Shown: positions 1 to 5,918 of the stretch, piece by piece
Numbering within the stretch: position 1 is the stretch's first letter
How the letters are laid out: each line of letters starts with the position of its first letter
NCBI GenBank assembly: GCA_021807965.1
Contig: JAKBCI010000112.1
Location: 1 to 5,995 of the forward strand
Source of the DNA: Actinomycetes bacterium
GTDB lineage: Bacteria > Actinomycetota > Acidimicrobiia > Acidimicrobiales > RAAP-2
DNA length: 5,995 bases
Direction: 5' to 3'
Translations under genes and position numbers: made by a program
Notes under the pieces: generated by a model
Seen by the model: only the letters and a program-made list of their open reading frames with translations
Databases searched by the model: none
Told to the model about the DNA's origin: nothing

Positions 1-2
1 AC

Positions 3-212
3 TCAACCCAGCTTCGATCCCTGTGGGCCACGGTCAACAGTCAGTTCGCCAAGGACATCCCGTACCTCTTTCTCACCTTCGTGGTGACCGGCTGGGCCGC
101 TCGAACGAACGTGCAGAACTGGGCCTACGCGACTGCAGGGGACTGTCGGACTCGTTGCCTCAACCCCGACCTCGGTTCGGCGCGATGGGATCAGATCTGG
201 GTTAAGTCGTAG
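3..212 (+). CDS. C-terminal fragment of a family-5 ABC-transporter substrate-binding protein (peptide/nickel type)
   Basis: Only the last 69 codons are present; the 5' part lies outside the window. The frame is open from base 3 to a TAG at 210-212. It contains LWATVNSQFAKDIPYLFL, then AARTNVQNW, and ends in RWDQIWVKS. This is the arrangement seen at the C-terminus of SBP_bac_5 (DppA/OppA/NikA-like) proteins: a helix ending in 'x(D/E)(I/V)PYxxL', a short strand with 'ARNDVxxF/W', and a terminal 'W..IW' segment. Such proteins bind peptides, nickel or other small solutes outside the membrane and deliver them to an ABC permease. The ligand cannot be inferred from this piece. The fragment has two cysteines in a C-x3-C arrangement (DCRTRC) near the end. 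The gene is convergent with the MFS gene and the two coding regions overlap by 22 bp. The assignment rests on short motif resemblance only. Confidence 0.65.
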   Translation, partial: STQLRSLWATVNSQFAKDIPYLFLTFVVTGWAARTNVQNWAYATAGDCRTRCLNPDLGSARWDQIWVKS

Positions 213-1393
213 CCACCGTGCGCCTCGGGGGTCGAAGGGTCGCCAGCGCGGATTTTGCCGCGCACGTGTCGCCACCAACCCAGCGTGGTCATCGTGAGGA
301 CCGTCGAGAAGATCGCCATGATGGTGAACGGCAACGACTCGTTGATGGTGAAGAGGTAGCCCGACACGCTCGCGGCAAGGGCGAGTGACGCGGTGTTGGC
401 AGTGGCGTAGAGGCCCTGACGCCGACCCAGCTCGCGGGCGTCGGCCCCTTGCGTGAGCAGCGACGAGATGGACGGCATCGAGAGTGAGGTGCCAACGGAT
501 TCCAGCGAGCCGAGGAACAAGAGGGCGACGTTGTTGTGGATGTGAGGGTAGAGCGACAAGAAGAACGCGACGTTGAGCAGCCCGAGAAAGGCCGTCACGC
601 GGCGGTTGGCGTGATCGGCGAGCCAACCCCCGACGCGACTGAGGGCCACCCACGGTACGCTGAAGAGCGTCCAACTGAGTCGGATCTCTAAGGTCGTCGC
701 GTGGTGGGCGTGCATCAGTAGGCTCCAGCAAGCCTCGTAAACGCCGACGACAATGCCGATCGCGCTCGCGGCGGTGAGCGAGCCCAGCACCTGGCGAGTC
801 CACTGCAGCCGGGGTAACGGGTTCGAGGTGGCAGTAACGTCGCCCAGTGCTATACGACCGGTTTGATAGGCGGCCATCAGGCTCACGACGCCGGTGACGA
901 AGAAAGCCCAACCCAGCGTGCGCACTGACGCGATAACCCCGGCGACCGGTCCGATCGCGATTCCGAAGAGCTGGGCGGCCATGATGCGCGACACCGCCCG
1001 GCCGCGCTCGGACTCGGCGAAAAGCGACGACACGGCCGAGAGTGACGCTACCTCGATGGCTCCCGCGGCCGATCCCTGAAACGCGCGGGTCAGGGCGAAC
1101 CACGGTGCCGTTACGGGTAGCAGGTAGGTCATACTCGCCAGTCCGTAAACGGTGAGACTCGTGATGAGAATCGGGCGACGGCCAAAGCGATCGGCGAGGT
1201 GGCCGAGCGCGAACTGCGTGGCGACGCCCGCAATGAAGAACGACGCCATGATGAAGCCGATGATCGTCGGCGAACCGCCACGGTGCTCGAGGAAGAGTGG
1301 CAGCAGTGGGAGCCCCAACGTCGCCCCCATCCACTGGAGTGCGACGACGACGGTCAGCTGGTTGAGCGTCTGATTCGGCGTCGTCGCGGACAT
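191..1393 (-). CDS. Major facilitator superfamily transporter (DHA1/efflux type), 400 aa
   Basis: This is a 400-residue integral membrane protein with about 12 hydrophobic segments, the usual MFS length. The loop between TM2 and TM3 carries a textbook MFS motif A, GHLADRFGRRPIL (residues 64-76). A degenerate copy, GWLADHANRR (256-265), sits at the equivalent place in the second half. TM5 has a motif-C-like GIAIGPVAGVIA (144-155), typical of drug:H+ antiporters, and R103 in 'LTRAFQG' matches the motif-B position. An export role is therefore likelier than uptake, but the substrate is unknown. The ATG at 1393 is chosen because the frame upstream has no hydrophobic content and would run into the preceding gene; the Shine-Dalgarno sequence is weak (GATGAG just before the ATG). 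It follows the CadD-like gene by 29 bp on the same strand, so co-transcription is likely. The 3' end overlaps the convergent substrate-binding protein gene by 22 bp. Confidence 0.88.
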   Translation of the reverse strand: MSATTPNQTLNQLTVVVALQWMGATLGLPLLPLFLEHRGGSPTIIGFIMASFFIAGVATQFALGHLADRFGRRPILITSLTVYGLASMTYLLPVTAPWFALTRAFQGSAAGAIEVASLSAVSSLFAESERGRAVSRIMAAQLFGIAIGPVAGVIASVRTLGWAFFVTGVVSLMAAYQTGRIALGDVTATSNPLPRLQWTRQVLGSLTAASAIGIVVGVYEACWSLLMHAHHATTLEIRLSWTLFSVPWVALSRVGGWLADHANRRVTAFLGLLNVAFFLSLYPHIHNNVALLFLGSLESVGTSLSMPSISSLLTQGADARELGRRQGLYATANTASLALAASVSGYLFTINESLPFTIMAIFSTVLTMTTLGWWRHVRGKIRAGDPSTPEAHGGYDLTQI

Positions 1394-1422
1394 CTCATCG
1401 ACGCTAGCGGTCGGTCGGCGCG

Positions 1423-1989
1423 TTAGAGGAGCCCGCTCTCTACGAGAATCAGGAAACCGAGCGCCACGTAGATCCACGGCGTGACCGAGCGCGAATGGGT
1501 CGATCCCCACGTTACGACGCGGGGGTGACCGGTCAGGGCCCTCGCGCTGGCGAGAAAGAGGACGTCCCAGCCTGCGAAGACGAGGGCGGTCACCGCTTGG
1601 TGCAGCACGTTTTCGGAGCGCAGCAACGGGATCCATACGCCGAGGTTGTCGCCGCCCAGCGCGATGGTGACTAACAGTGTCGTTATGGCGCCGCGGCGAA
1701 ACTGCGGCCGCTCGTCGGCATTACGGTGGTGCCAGGTGCGCCAGGCCAGCGACCACGGGGCCAGACAGAAGAGCCCACTCCACTGCGCTGGTACGGTGCT
1801 CAGCACCGACCCGACCGCGGCCGCCACGATGAACAGCAACGTAACGCCAATCGCTTGGGCGATGCCTACCCGCCGGTAACGCGCTCGATCGGTGACGAGC
1901 AACTGCGCGCTGAAGGCGAAGAAGTTGTCGATCATGGTGCCGACGTAGGCAATCGACGACAGCGTGATGACGTCGACGACGGTACGCAC
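1423..1989 (-). CDS. CadD-like cadmium resistance/LysE-superfamily transporter, 188 aa
   Basis: This is a small polytopic membrane protein of about five or six hydrophobic segments, close to the roughly 200 aa usual for the Cad family (Pfam PF03596). Two acidic membrane motifs of that family can be seen: TMIDNFFAF (residues 18-26), equivalent to 'TNIDDLFVL', and LGGDNLGVWIPLL (111-123), equivalent to 'GGDNIGIYIPLF'. The C-terminus, PWIYVALGFLILVESGLL, matches the family's 'LGIYILIESG' ending. Known CadD proteins confer cadmium (sometimes zinc) tolerance in firmicutes; the actual substrate here is inferred, not shown. The start is a GTG at 1989-1987. A TAAGGT hexamer lies 6 nt upstream, which fits a leaderless transcript or supplies an AAGG half-Shine-Dalgarno. 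It is the first gene of a two-gene unit with the MFS transporter and is divergent from the dehydratase. No CadC/ArsR- or MerR-type regulator gene is next to it. Confidence 0.8.
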   Translation of the reverse strand: MRTVVDVITLSSIAYVGTMIDNFFAFSAQLLVTDRARYRRVGIAQAIGVTLLFIVAAAVGSVLSTVPAQWSGLFCLAPWSLAWRTWHHRNADERPQFRRGAITTLLVTIALGGDNLGVWIPLLRSENVLHQAVTALVFAGWDVLFLASARALTGHPRVVTWGSTHSRSVTPWIYVALGFLILVESGLL

Positions 1990-1995
1990 GCGACG

Positions 1996-2001
1996 ACCTT
2001 A
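1996..2001 (-). promoter_or_regulatory. Candidate -10 element (TAAGGT) for the CadD-like/MFS unit
   Basis: TAAGGT read on the minus strand matches the actinobacterial TANNNT -10 pattern. It ends 6 nt before the GTG start, so transcription would begin at or within a base of the start codon. A -35-like TTGGTA (positions 2023-2018, minus strand) lies 16 bp upstream. This is inferred from spacing only. Confidence 0.4.
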
Positions 2002-2045
2002 CCGTCCCGCTTCGCGATACCAAGAAGTTCTCGAAGGGTCGCGGG

Positions 2046-2051
2046 TAAGGT
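2046..2051 (+). promoter_or_regulatory. Candidate -10 element (TAAGGT) for the threonine dehydratase gene
   Basis: TAAGGT matches TANNNT and is the same hexamer used on the opposite strand for the CadD-like gene. It would place transcription start near 2058, giving a leader of about 10 nt. No good -35 box is visible 16-18 bp upstream, so this is tentative. Confidence 0.3.
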
Positions 2052-2057
2052 GAGAGC

Positions 2058-2063
2058 GGAGGA
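2058..2063 (+). promoter_or_regulatory. Strong Shine-Dalgarno sequence deciding the dehydratase start
   Basis: GGAGGA lies 4 nt before the ATG at 2068. It is the strongest ribosome-binding site in the window. It fixes the start at 2068 although the reading frame is open far upstream (to 1726), where it runs antisense to the CadD-like gene. Confidence 0.8.
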
Positions 2064-2067
2064 ATTC

Positions 2068-3036
2068 ATGATTCGTAACGTCGCCGCCCCGACGGCGGAC
2101 CAATTGGAAGCGGCGCGTGAGCTCATAGCGCGGTACCTCATTCCGACCCCCACGGTGACGGTTAGCATTCGCGAGCGGCCGGTGCTGGCCAAGCTCGAAA
2201 GCCTCCAGGTGACCGGGTCCTTCAAAGTGCGCGGCGCCCTGAGCGCCATCCACGCCGCTCGACGTGATGATCCAACGGGGGCCGTGATTACGTCGTCGGC
2301 CGGTAACCACGGTCTCGGCATCGCGCACGCGTCGATGCTCCTCCACGTTCCCGCCACGGTTGTTGTCCCGGCCAATGCCTCGGTGGCCAAAGTGCAAAAA
2401 CTCCGGCGTTACGACATCGAGTTGATCCAGGTCGGGTCGAGCTACGACGATGCTCAGGCGTACGCCATCGAGCTCGCTGATCGTCGTGGGATTCGGTACA
2501 TCTCGCCCTTTAACGACACCAATGTGATCGCCGGTCAGGCCACGGTCTTTGACGAAATGATCGCCCAGGCGCCCGACGTTGAGCACGTCGTCGTTCCCGT
2601 TGGGGGAGGTGGGTTGATATCGGGGTTCCTCTTGGCGCGGGCCAGCCACGGTCGCCACGATGTCCTGATCAGTGGGGTGCAGCCCGAACAGAGTGCCGCG
2701 CTCTACCACGTATTGCGCGGCACCGCGATGGCGGACGTCATCCATCGCCCCACGATCGCCGACGGACTCGCTGGGGGTGGCGATGACGGGTCGGTGACCA
2801 ACGACTTGATCGCCAACGAAGGCGTCCGGCTAACCCTCGTGCCCGAAAACGCTATTCGCCACGCGGTGCGCGAGGCGGCCGAAACCGCCGGTCTGGTATT
2901 GGAAGGCTCCGCCGCGACGGCCTACGCCGCCATCGCCACGGACGTCGTTGGCGACGCGTCGTCGCGCATCGGCTTCGTGGCGAGCGGACGTAACATCGCT
3001 CACGACTTGTTCATTGAACTACTCGGCACCGCCTGA
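2068..3036 (+). CDS. PLP-dependent threonine/serine dehydratase (fold type II), catalytic domain only, 322 aa
   Basis: Threonine/serine dehydratases convert L-threonine to 2-oxobutanoate (or serine to pyruvate) plus ammonia in the cytoplasm. The PLP lysine is K53 in GSFKVRGA (residues 50-57). The substrate/cofactor loop SSAGNHG is at 76-82. The phosphate-binding glycine loop VGGGGL is at 178-183, EGSAAT at 279-284, and the PLP-N1 serine region ASGRNI at 305-310. In the last motif the more usual SGGN reads SGRN; Arg at this place occurs in some relatives, so I do not treat it as inactivating. At 322 aa the protein is only the catalytic domain: the C-terminal ACT-type regulatory domain of biosynthetic IlvA (about 500 aa) is absent. 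A catabolic or serine-racemase-like role is therefore more likely than feedback-controlled isoleucine synthesis. The ATG at 2068 is supported by GGAGGA. The gene is divergent from the CadD-like gene and 40 bp ahead of the exported-protein gene. Which substrate is used cannot be decided from sequence. Confidence 0.9.
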   Translation: MIRNVAAPTADQLEAARELIARYLIPTPTVTVSIRERPVLAKLESLQVTGSFKVRGALSAIHAARRDDPTGAVITSSAGNHGLGIAHASMLLHVPATVVVPANASVAKVQKLRRYDIELIQVGSSYDDAQAYAIELADRRGIRYISPFNDTNVIAGQATVFDEMIAQAPDVEHVVVPVGGGGLISGFLLARASHGRHDVLISGVQPEQSAALYHVLRGTAMADVIHRPTIADGLAGGGDDGSVTNDLIANEGVRLTLVPENAIRHAVREAAETAGLVLEGSAATAYAAIATDVVGDASSRIGFVASGRNIAHDLFIELLGTA

Positions 3037-3064
3037 TCGCGGGCGCTGCGTCCTCGTCCAACAC

Positions 3065-3070
3065 TAGGGT
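3065..3070 (+). promoter_or_regulatory. Candidate -10 element (TAGGGT) for the exported-protein gene, leaderless arrangement
   Basis: TAGGGT fits TANNNT and ends 6 nt before the ATG at 3077, which predicts a transcript starting at the start codon. No -35 box is obvious. The same bases (AGGGTGAT) could instead act as a modest Shine-Dalgarno, so the two readings compete. Confidence 0.35.
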
Positions 3071-3076
3071 GATCTC

Positions 3077-3886
3077 ATGGCATTTTCTACGCGCGTCGGC
3101 GCGATTCTGATTGGCGTCGTGGCTGTCGCCTTGACTGCGACGGGCCTGGTATTCGCCGCCACCGATTCAAATCCTGGCGGGGCGACTGTCGACGCGCTGG
3201 CCCTGAACGGATACCCACCCAAGTCAGCGCAATTGGCCGTGGCGATCTCGACTGGTCAGTCGTACTCGGTGAACGCGACAATCAATGTCAACTTCGTCAC
3301 AAACCGCGTAGACGCCGCCGTGCAGGTTCCGCTCGCCTTCTCCGCGATCAACGCCGACTTGCGCTTGGCGGATCATCACCTCTACGCGGGCATCGCGAAC
3401 TTGCAGTCGATCGTCGGAAAATCATGGATCAGCACGCCGATGAAGACGCCGTCGCTGTACGGCGTGTCGCTGGAGATGACCAAACCGGATATCTCACTCA
3501 TCTCGGGCTACTCACGCAAGACAGTGACGACGTCGGGGGCGGTGACGACGTACAACTTCTATCGAGATAACACCGCCATTCGCGCTCCGTCGGGCTTGCC
3601 GATGACGCTGCCGACGCTCGCCACGATTGATTTCTCCATCTCCGTCGGCAGCCAGGGCGAGTTGACGGCCACGGGCCTGACGGTCACGTCGAAGCACTCG
3701 CGGGTGTCAATCGCGGTGACCGTGCTGTCGTACAACCGGACGACCCCAATTACCGCGCCGCCGGCGGGCGAGGTGCTGGCGGTCACCCCGTCGATCCTTC
3801 ACCGGGTGTTCGGCTCGTCGTCGCTGATCCCGTCGCTGATCGCGCCACGCAACGTGGCCGCGCTTGGACAGATACGTCTCAGTTAG
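3077..3886 (+). CDS. Secreted or membrane-anchored protein of unknown function, 269 aa
   Basis: I do not recognise this family. The N-terminus is a clear signal sequence: a positive charge at R6, a hydrophobic core at about residues 8-26, and a plausible signal-peptidase I site after VFA (27). There is no lipobox and no cysteine in the whole protein, so it is not a lipoprotein. It is either released or held by an uncleaved signal anchor. The mature part is rich in Ser, Thr, Val and Ala with alternating hydrophobic residues (for example LAVAISTGQSYSVNATINV and RVDAAVQVPLAF), suggesting long beta strands. The pattern 'LRLADHHLYAGIANL...SWIS' is reminiscent of LppX/LprG-type actinobacterial envelope proteins, which form an open beta half-barrel, but this is only a resemblance. 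It sits 40 bp after the dehydratase gene and 10 bp before the membrane-protein gene on the same strand. Confidence 0.75.
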   Translation: MAFSTRVGAILIGVVAVALTATGLVFAATDSNPGGATVDALALNGYPPKSAQLAVAISTGQSYSVNATINVNFVTNRVDAAVQVPLAFSAINADLRLADHHLYAGIANLQSIVGKSWISTPMKTPSLYGVSLEMTKPDISLISGYSRKTVTTSGAVTTYNFYRDNTAIRAPSGLPMTLPTLATIDFSISVGSQGELTATGLTVTSKHSRVSIAVTVLSYNRTTPITAPPAGEVLAVTPSILHRVFGSSSLIPSLIAPRNVAALGQIRLS

Positions 3887-3889
3887 CCT
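3884..3889 (+). promoter_or_regulatory. Candidate -10 element (TAGCCT) overlapping the upstream stop codon
   Basis: TAGCCT fits TANNNT, and its first three bases are the TAG stop of the exported-protein gene. It ends 7 nt before the GTG at 3897, again compatible with a leaderless start. There is no convincing -35 box at 16-18 bp; the downstream gene could instead simply be read through from upstream. Confidence 0.25.
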
Positions 3890-3896
3890 TTCGGGT

Positions 3897-4535
3897 GTGA
3901 CTGACGTCCACCCCGAACCTCGCTGGCCCGCCTCAGTGGCGCTGCTTGCCTGCGCGACGTTGTACGTCGTGCTGCCGGGTCGGCTCGTGGTGGGTCCGCG
4001 CTGGCTGGTTCCGGTGCTCATCATTTTGCCGCTCGGGCCGCTTTCGGCTCGTCGGCATCGGCACCCCGACGAGTCACGGCACATTCGACGTGCGACACTC
4101 ATCTTGATCGCCACGATCACGCTCGCCAATGTCATCTCAATGGTGCTGCTGGTCGTCCACCTACTCAATACCGCCGTCTCGCAGGGCCGTAACCTCATCT
4201 ACTCGGCCGTCTCGATATGGCTGACGAACGTCATCGTGTACGGACTCTGGCTATGGGAGACGGATCGCGGAGGTCCTCATCGCCGGGCTGGTGGCAACGC
4301 GGCGTGGCCTGATGTGCAGTTTCCGCAGATGGAAAATCCCAATCTCGCGCCCGCGGACTGGTATCCGCGTTTCACCGACTACCTGTACACGTCATTCGCC
4401 AACGGAACAAGTTTCGCGCCCGCGGACGCCATGCCGCTGAGCGCGCGGGCGAAACTTCTCTTTGCGTCCGAGGCCCTGGTCTCCTTGGTCACCATCGCCG
4501 TGGTCGCCGCCCGAGCGGTGAACATCTTGCGGTAG
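3897..4535 (+). CDS. Small multi-span membrane protein with a channel-like C-terminal hairpin, 212 aa
   Basis: I do not recognise an assigned function. Hydrophobic segments lie at about residues 12-28, 36-48, 66-90, 100-120 and 187-209. Between the last two is a polar stretch (121-160), then DYLYTSFANGTSFAPADAM (161-179) and PLSARAKLL (180-188). This order resembles the pore helix, selectivity loop and inner helix of two-TM ion channels (TTxGYGDxxP followed by 'xxxARxLxxxEALxGxxxxAVLxARLV'). The filter residues themselves are missing, replaced by ANGTSFAPADAMP. A comparable layout is known in uncharacterised DUF1345-like membrane proteins, which is my best family guess. GTG at 3897 is preferred over an in-frame TTG at 3864, because the latter would overlap the upstream gene and add a non-hydrophobic prefix. 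The stop directly abuts the stop of the convergent oxidoreductase gene. Confidence 0.7.
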   Translation: MTDVHPEPRWPASVALLACATLYVVLPGRLVVGPRWLVPVLIILPLGPLSARRHRHPDESRHIRRATLILIATITLANVISMVLLVVHLLNTAVSQGRNLIYSAVSIWLTNVIVYGLWLWETDRGGPHRRAGGNAAWPDVQFPQMENPNLAPADWYPRFTDYLYTSFANGTSFAPADAMPLSARAKLLFASEALVSLVTIAVVAARAVNILR

Positions 4536-5918
4536 TCAGGTCATGATCCGTTCAATCCAGTGGCTCGCTCGACTCGTTCTCCCCGTTCGCAGTTCGCGGT
4601 GGTCGGCCCACGCGGCGGCACTCAGCCCCGAGTTGATGCCGAGCCAGCGAAGCGGTTCCACCTCCCAACGCCGGGGTGCACGTTGAACGAAAGGGAGGCG
4701 GGTGAACTCCGTCTCGTGGTCGGGTCGAGTGATCAGATCAGCCAAGGCCGTCGCGGCAACGCGACTAAGCACGACGCCGTCGCCCGTGTAGCCGCCGGCA
4801 CTCGCCAGACCAGTTCGACGATCGAGGCAGACACTGGGACTGAGGTCGCGGGGCATCGCCAGAGGACCTCCCCAACGGTGGGTGATCGATCCCGTCAGCG
4901 ATGGGAAGAGCTCGCGCAGCGTGTTCTCAAGGAGTGTGAAGATCTTCGGGCGAAGATCGTAACGGGGCTCGACCGTGGAGCCGAAGTGATACGGCGCCCC
5001 GCGTCCCCCGAAGGCGATCCGATCATCGGCTGTGCGTTGACCATAGATGATCAGGTGGCGACCGTCGGCGAACGTCTCGTAGTGCGAAAAGCCAACTTCG
5101 CGCCAGAAGGCGGGTGGCTGGGGCTCCGTCGCGATCATCAGCGAATAGAGCGGCGCTACTGCGCGTCGTTCGCCGGGCAGCGTTGGCGTGTAGCCCTCGG
5201 TCGCTCTCACGACGTAGGTGGCGTGGACCGTTCCTCCTGCCGTGACGACGAGTGGCTGACGGCGACCGTCGCCACCGACGATGCGCGTGACCGCGGTGTT
5301 TTCCGCAATGCGTCCCCCCAGCCGCTCGACCGCGTCAGCCAGGCCCCGAACGAGTCGTGCGGGGTGCAGACGCGCGCAGTGCGGCGTGAACATAGCCCCG
5401 CGCATTGGAGCGGTGACGCCGCGTTCGCGGGCGGCGTCACCGTCGAGCCACTCGAGGTCGAGTTCGCCGCGACGGTGGCGTTCGTCAACCTCATCGCGCA
5501 GGCGAGCGACTTGTAGGTCACTGTGCGCGAACGTCAACGAACCACCCTGCGTGAAGTGGGCGTCGATGCCGTCGTCGTGCGCAGCGAGACCGAGATCGGT
5601 AACGGCGCGTTCGAGCGTGCGTCGCAGGTGGCCCGCCTCATCGTCGCCCACCTCACTCGCAACCGTCGACCACTCTTGCGGGTAGTACGCGGACGCCCAG
5701 CCACCATTTCGACCCGAGGCGCCGAACCCGCACACCTCCTTTTCGAGAACCACAATTCGCAGTCCGGGGTCTCGTCGCAGCGCTTCGCGCGCGGTCCAGA
5801 GCCCGGTGAACCCACCGCCCACGATGGCGAGGTCAACATCGAGGTGTGACGTAAGGGGTGCTCGGGCCAGCACGGGGCCGCCAAGCGTCGACCACCAGAG
5901 CGAGTCCGGCGGTTGCAT
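4536..5918 (-). CDS. FAD-dependent amine/amino-acid oxidoreductase, DAO family (PuuB/OrdL-like), 460 aa
   Basis: DAO-family flavoenzymes oxidise primary or secondary amines with FAD. The N-terminus SLWWSTLGGP (6-15) is the characteristic 'WW' lead-in of the gamma-glutamylputrescine oxidase-like branch. The Rossmann dinucleotide-binding motif GGGFTG is at 34-39, with the ribose-binding acid E59 at the end of the second strand (VVLEKE). The conserved flavin loop GFGASGRNGGW is at 64-74. Near the C-terminus RWGGPLAMPRDLSP (348-361) and GYTGDGVVLS (376-385) match the family's second FAD-contact block. Length is normal. The ATG at 5918 overlaps the stop of the upstream gene by one base (TGATG), so translation is probably coupled; no separate Shine-Dalgarno is evident. 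The neighbour resembles a class-III aminotransferase, which supports polyamine or diamine breakdown, but the exact substrate is inferred. Confidence 0.88.
   Translation of the reverse strand: MQPPDSLWWSTLGGPVLARAPLTSHLDVDLAIVGGGFTGLWTAREALRRDPGLRIVVLEKEVCGFGASGRNGGWASAYYPQEWSTVASEVGDDEAGHLRRTLERAVTDLGLAAHDDGIDAHFTQGGSLTFAHSDLQVARLRDEVDERHRRGELDLEWLDGDAARERGVTAPMRGAMFTPHCARLHPARLVRGLADAVERLGGRIAENTAVTRIVGGDGRRQPLVVTAGGTVHATYVVRATEGYTPTLPGERRAVAPLYSLMIATEPQPPAFWREVGFSHYETFADGRHLIIYGQRTADDRIAFGGRGAPYHFGSTVEPRYDLRPKIFTLLENTLRELFPSLTGSITHRWGGPLAMPRDLSPSVCLDRRTGLASAGGYTGDGVVLSRVAATALADLITRPDHETEFTRLPFVQRAPRRWEVEPLRWLGINSGLSAAAWADHRELRTGRTSRASHWIERIMT

Larger units (their letters stand above)
1996..2051. 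repeat. Perfect 8-bp inverted repeat spanning the divergent promoter region
   Basis: ACCTTACC at 1996-2003 and GGTAAGGT at 2044-2051 are exact reverse complements separated by 40 bp, in the 78-bp gap between two divergent genes. The arms contain the candidate -10 hexamers of both directions. The symmetry may therefore simply be two similar promoters back to back, or it may be a split operator. The flanking bases also agree partly (a GCGGG run lies close before the core on both strands). Confidence 0.45.

Noticed and set aside
3..1334. 443-codon open frame on the minus strand
   Set aside because: It lies in another frame of the MFS gene, is rich in Arg/His/Pro with no domain sense, and covers the motif-bearing MFS frame. 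GC-rich codon bias keeps it open.
1394..1636. N-terminal extension of the MFS frame
   Set aside because: It overlaps the CadD-like gene on the same strand and is hydrophilic and Arg/Pro-rich; the first hydrophobic segment starts just after the ATG at 1393.
1726..2067. 114-codon N-terminal extension of the dehydratase frame
   Set aside because: It is antisense to the CadD-like gene, has a non-family composition, and the GGAGGA site marks the ATG at 2068.
2058..2070. GGAGGAATTCATG looks like an engineered expression-vector ribosome site with an EcoRI site
   Set aside because: The flanking sequence is ordinary native intergenic and coding DNA of the same composition, with no vector sequence. 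A chance GAATTC is the simpler reading.
1999..2745. 248-codon open frame on the minus strand
   Set aside because: Antisense shadow of the threonine/serine dehydratase; no recognisable domain.
3037..3076. Possible terminator between the dehydratase and exported-protein genes
   Set aside because: No stem of useful length followed by a T-run is present in these 40 bp.
3864..3896. TTG start for the small membrane protein
   Set aside because: It would overlap the upstream coding region by 23 bp and add 11 residues with no membrane or family signal; GTG at 3897 fits better.
4560..5516. 318-codon open frame on the plus strand
   Set aside because: Antisense to the FAD oxidoreductase, whose motifs are intact; the translated product is low-complexity and Arg-rich with no recognisable domain.
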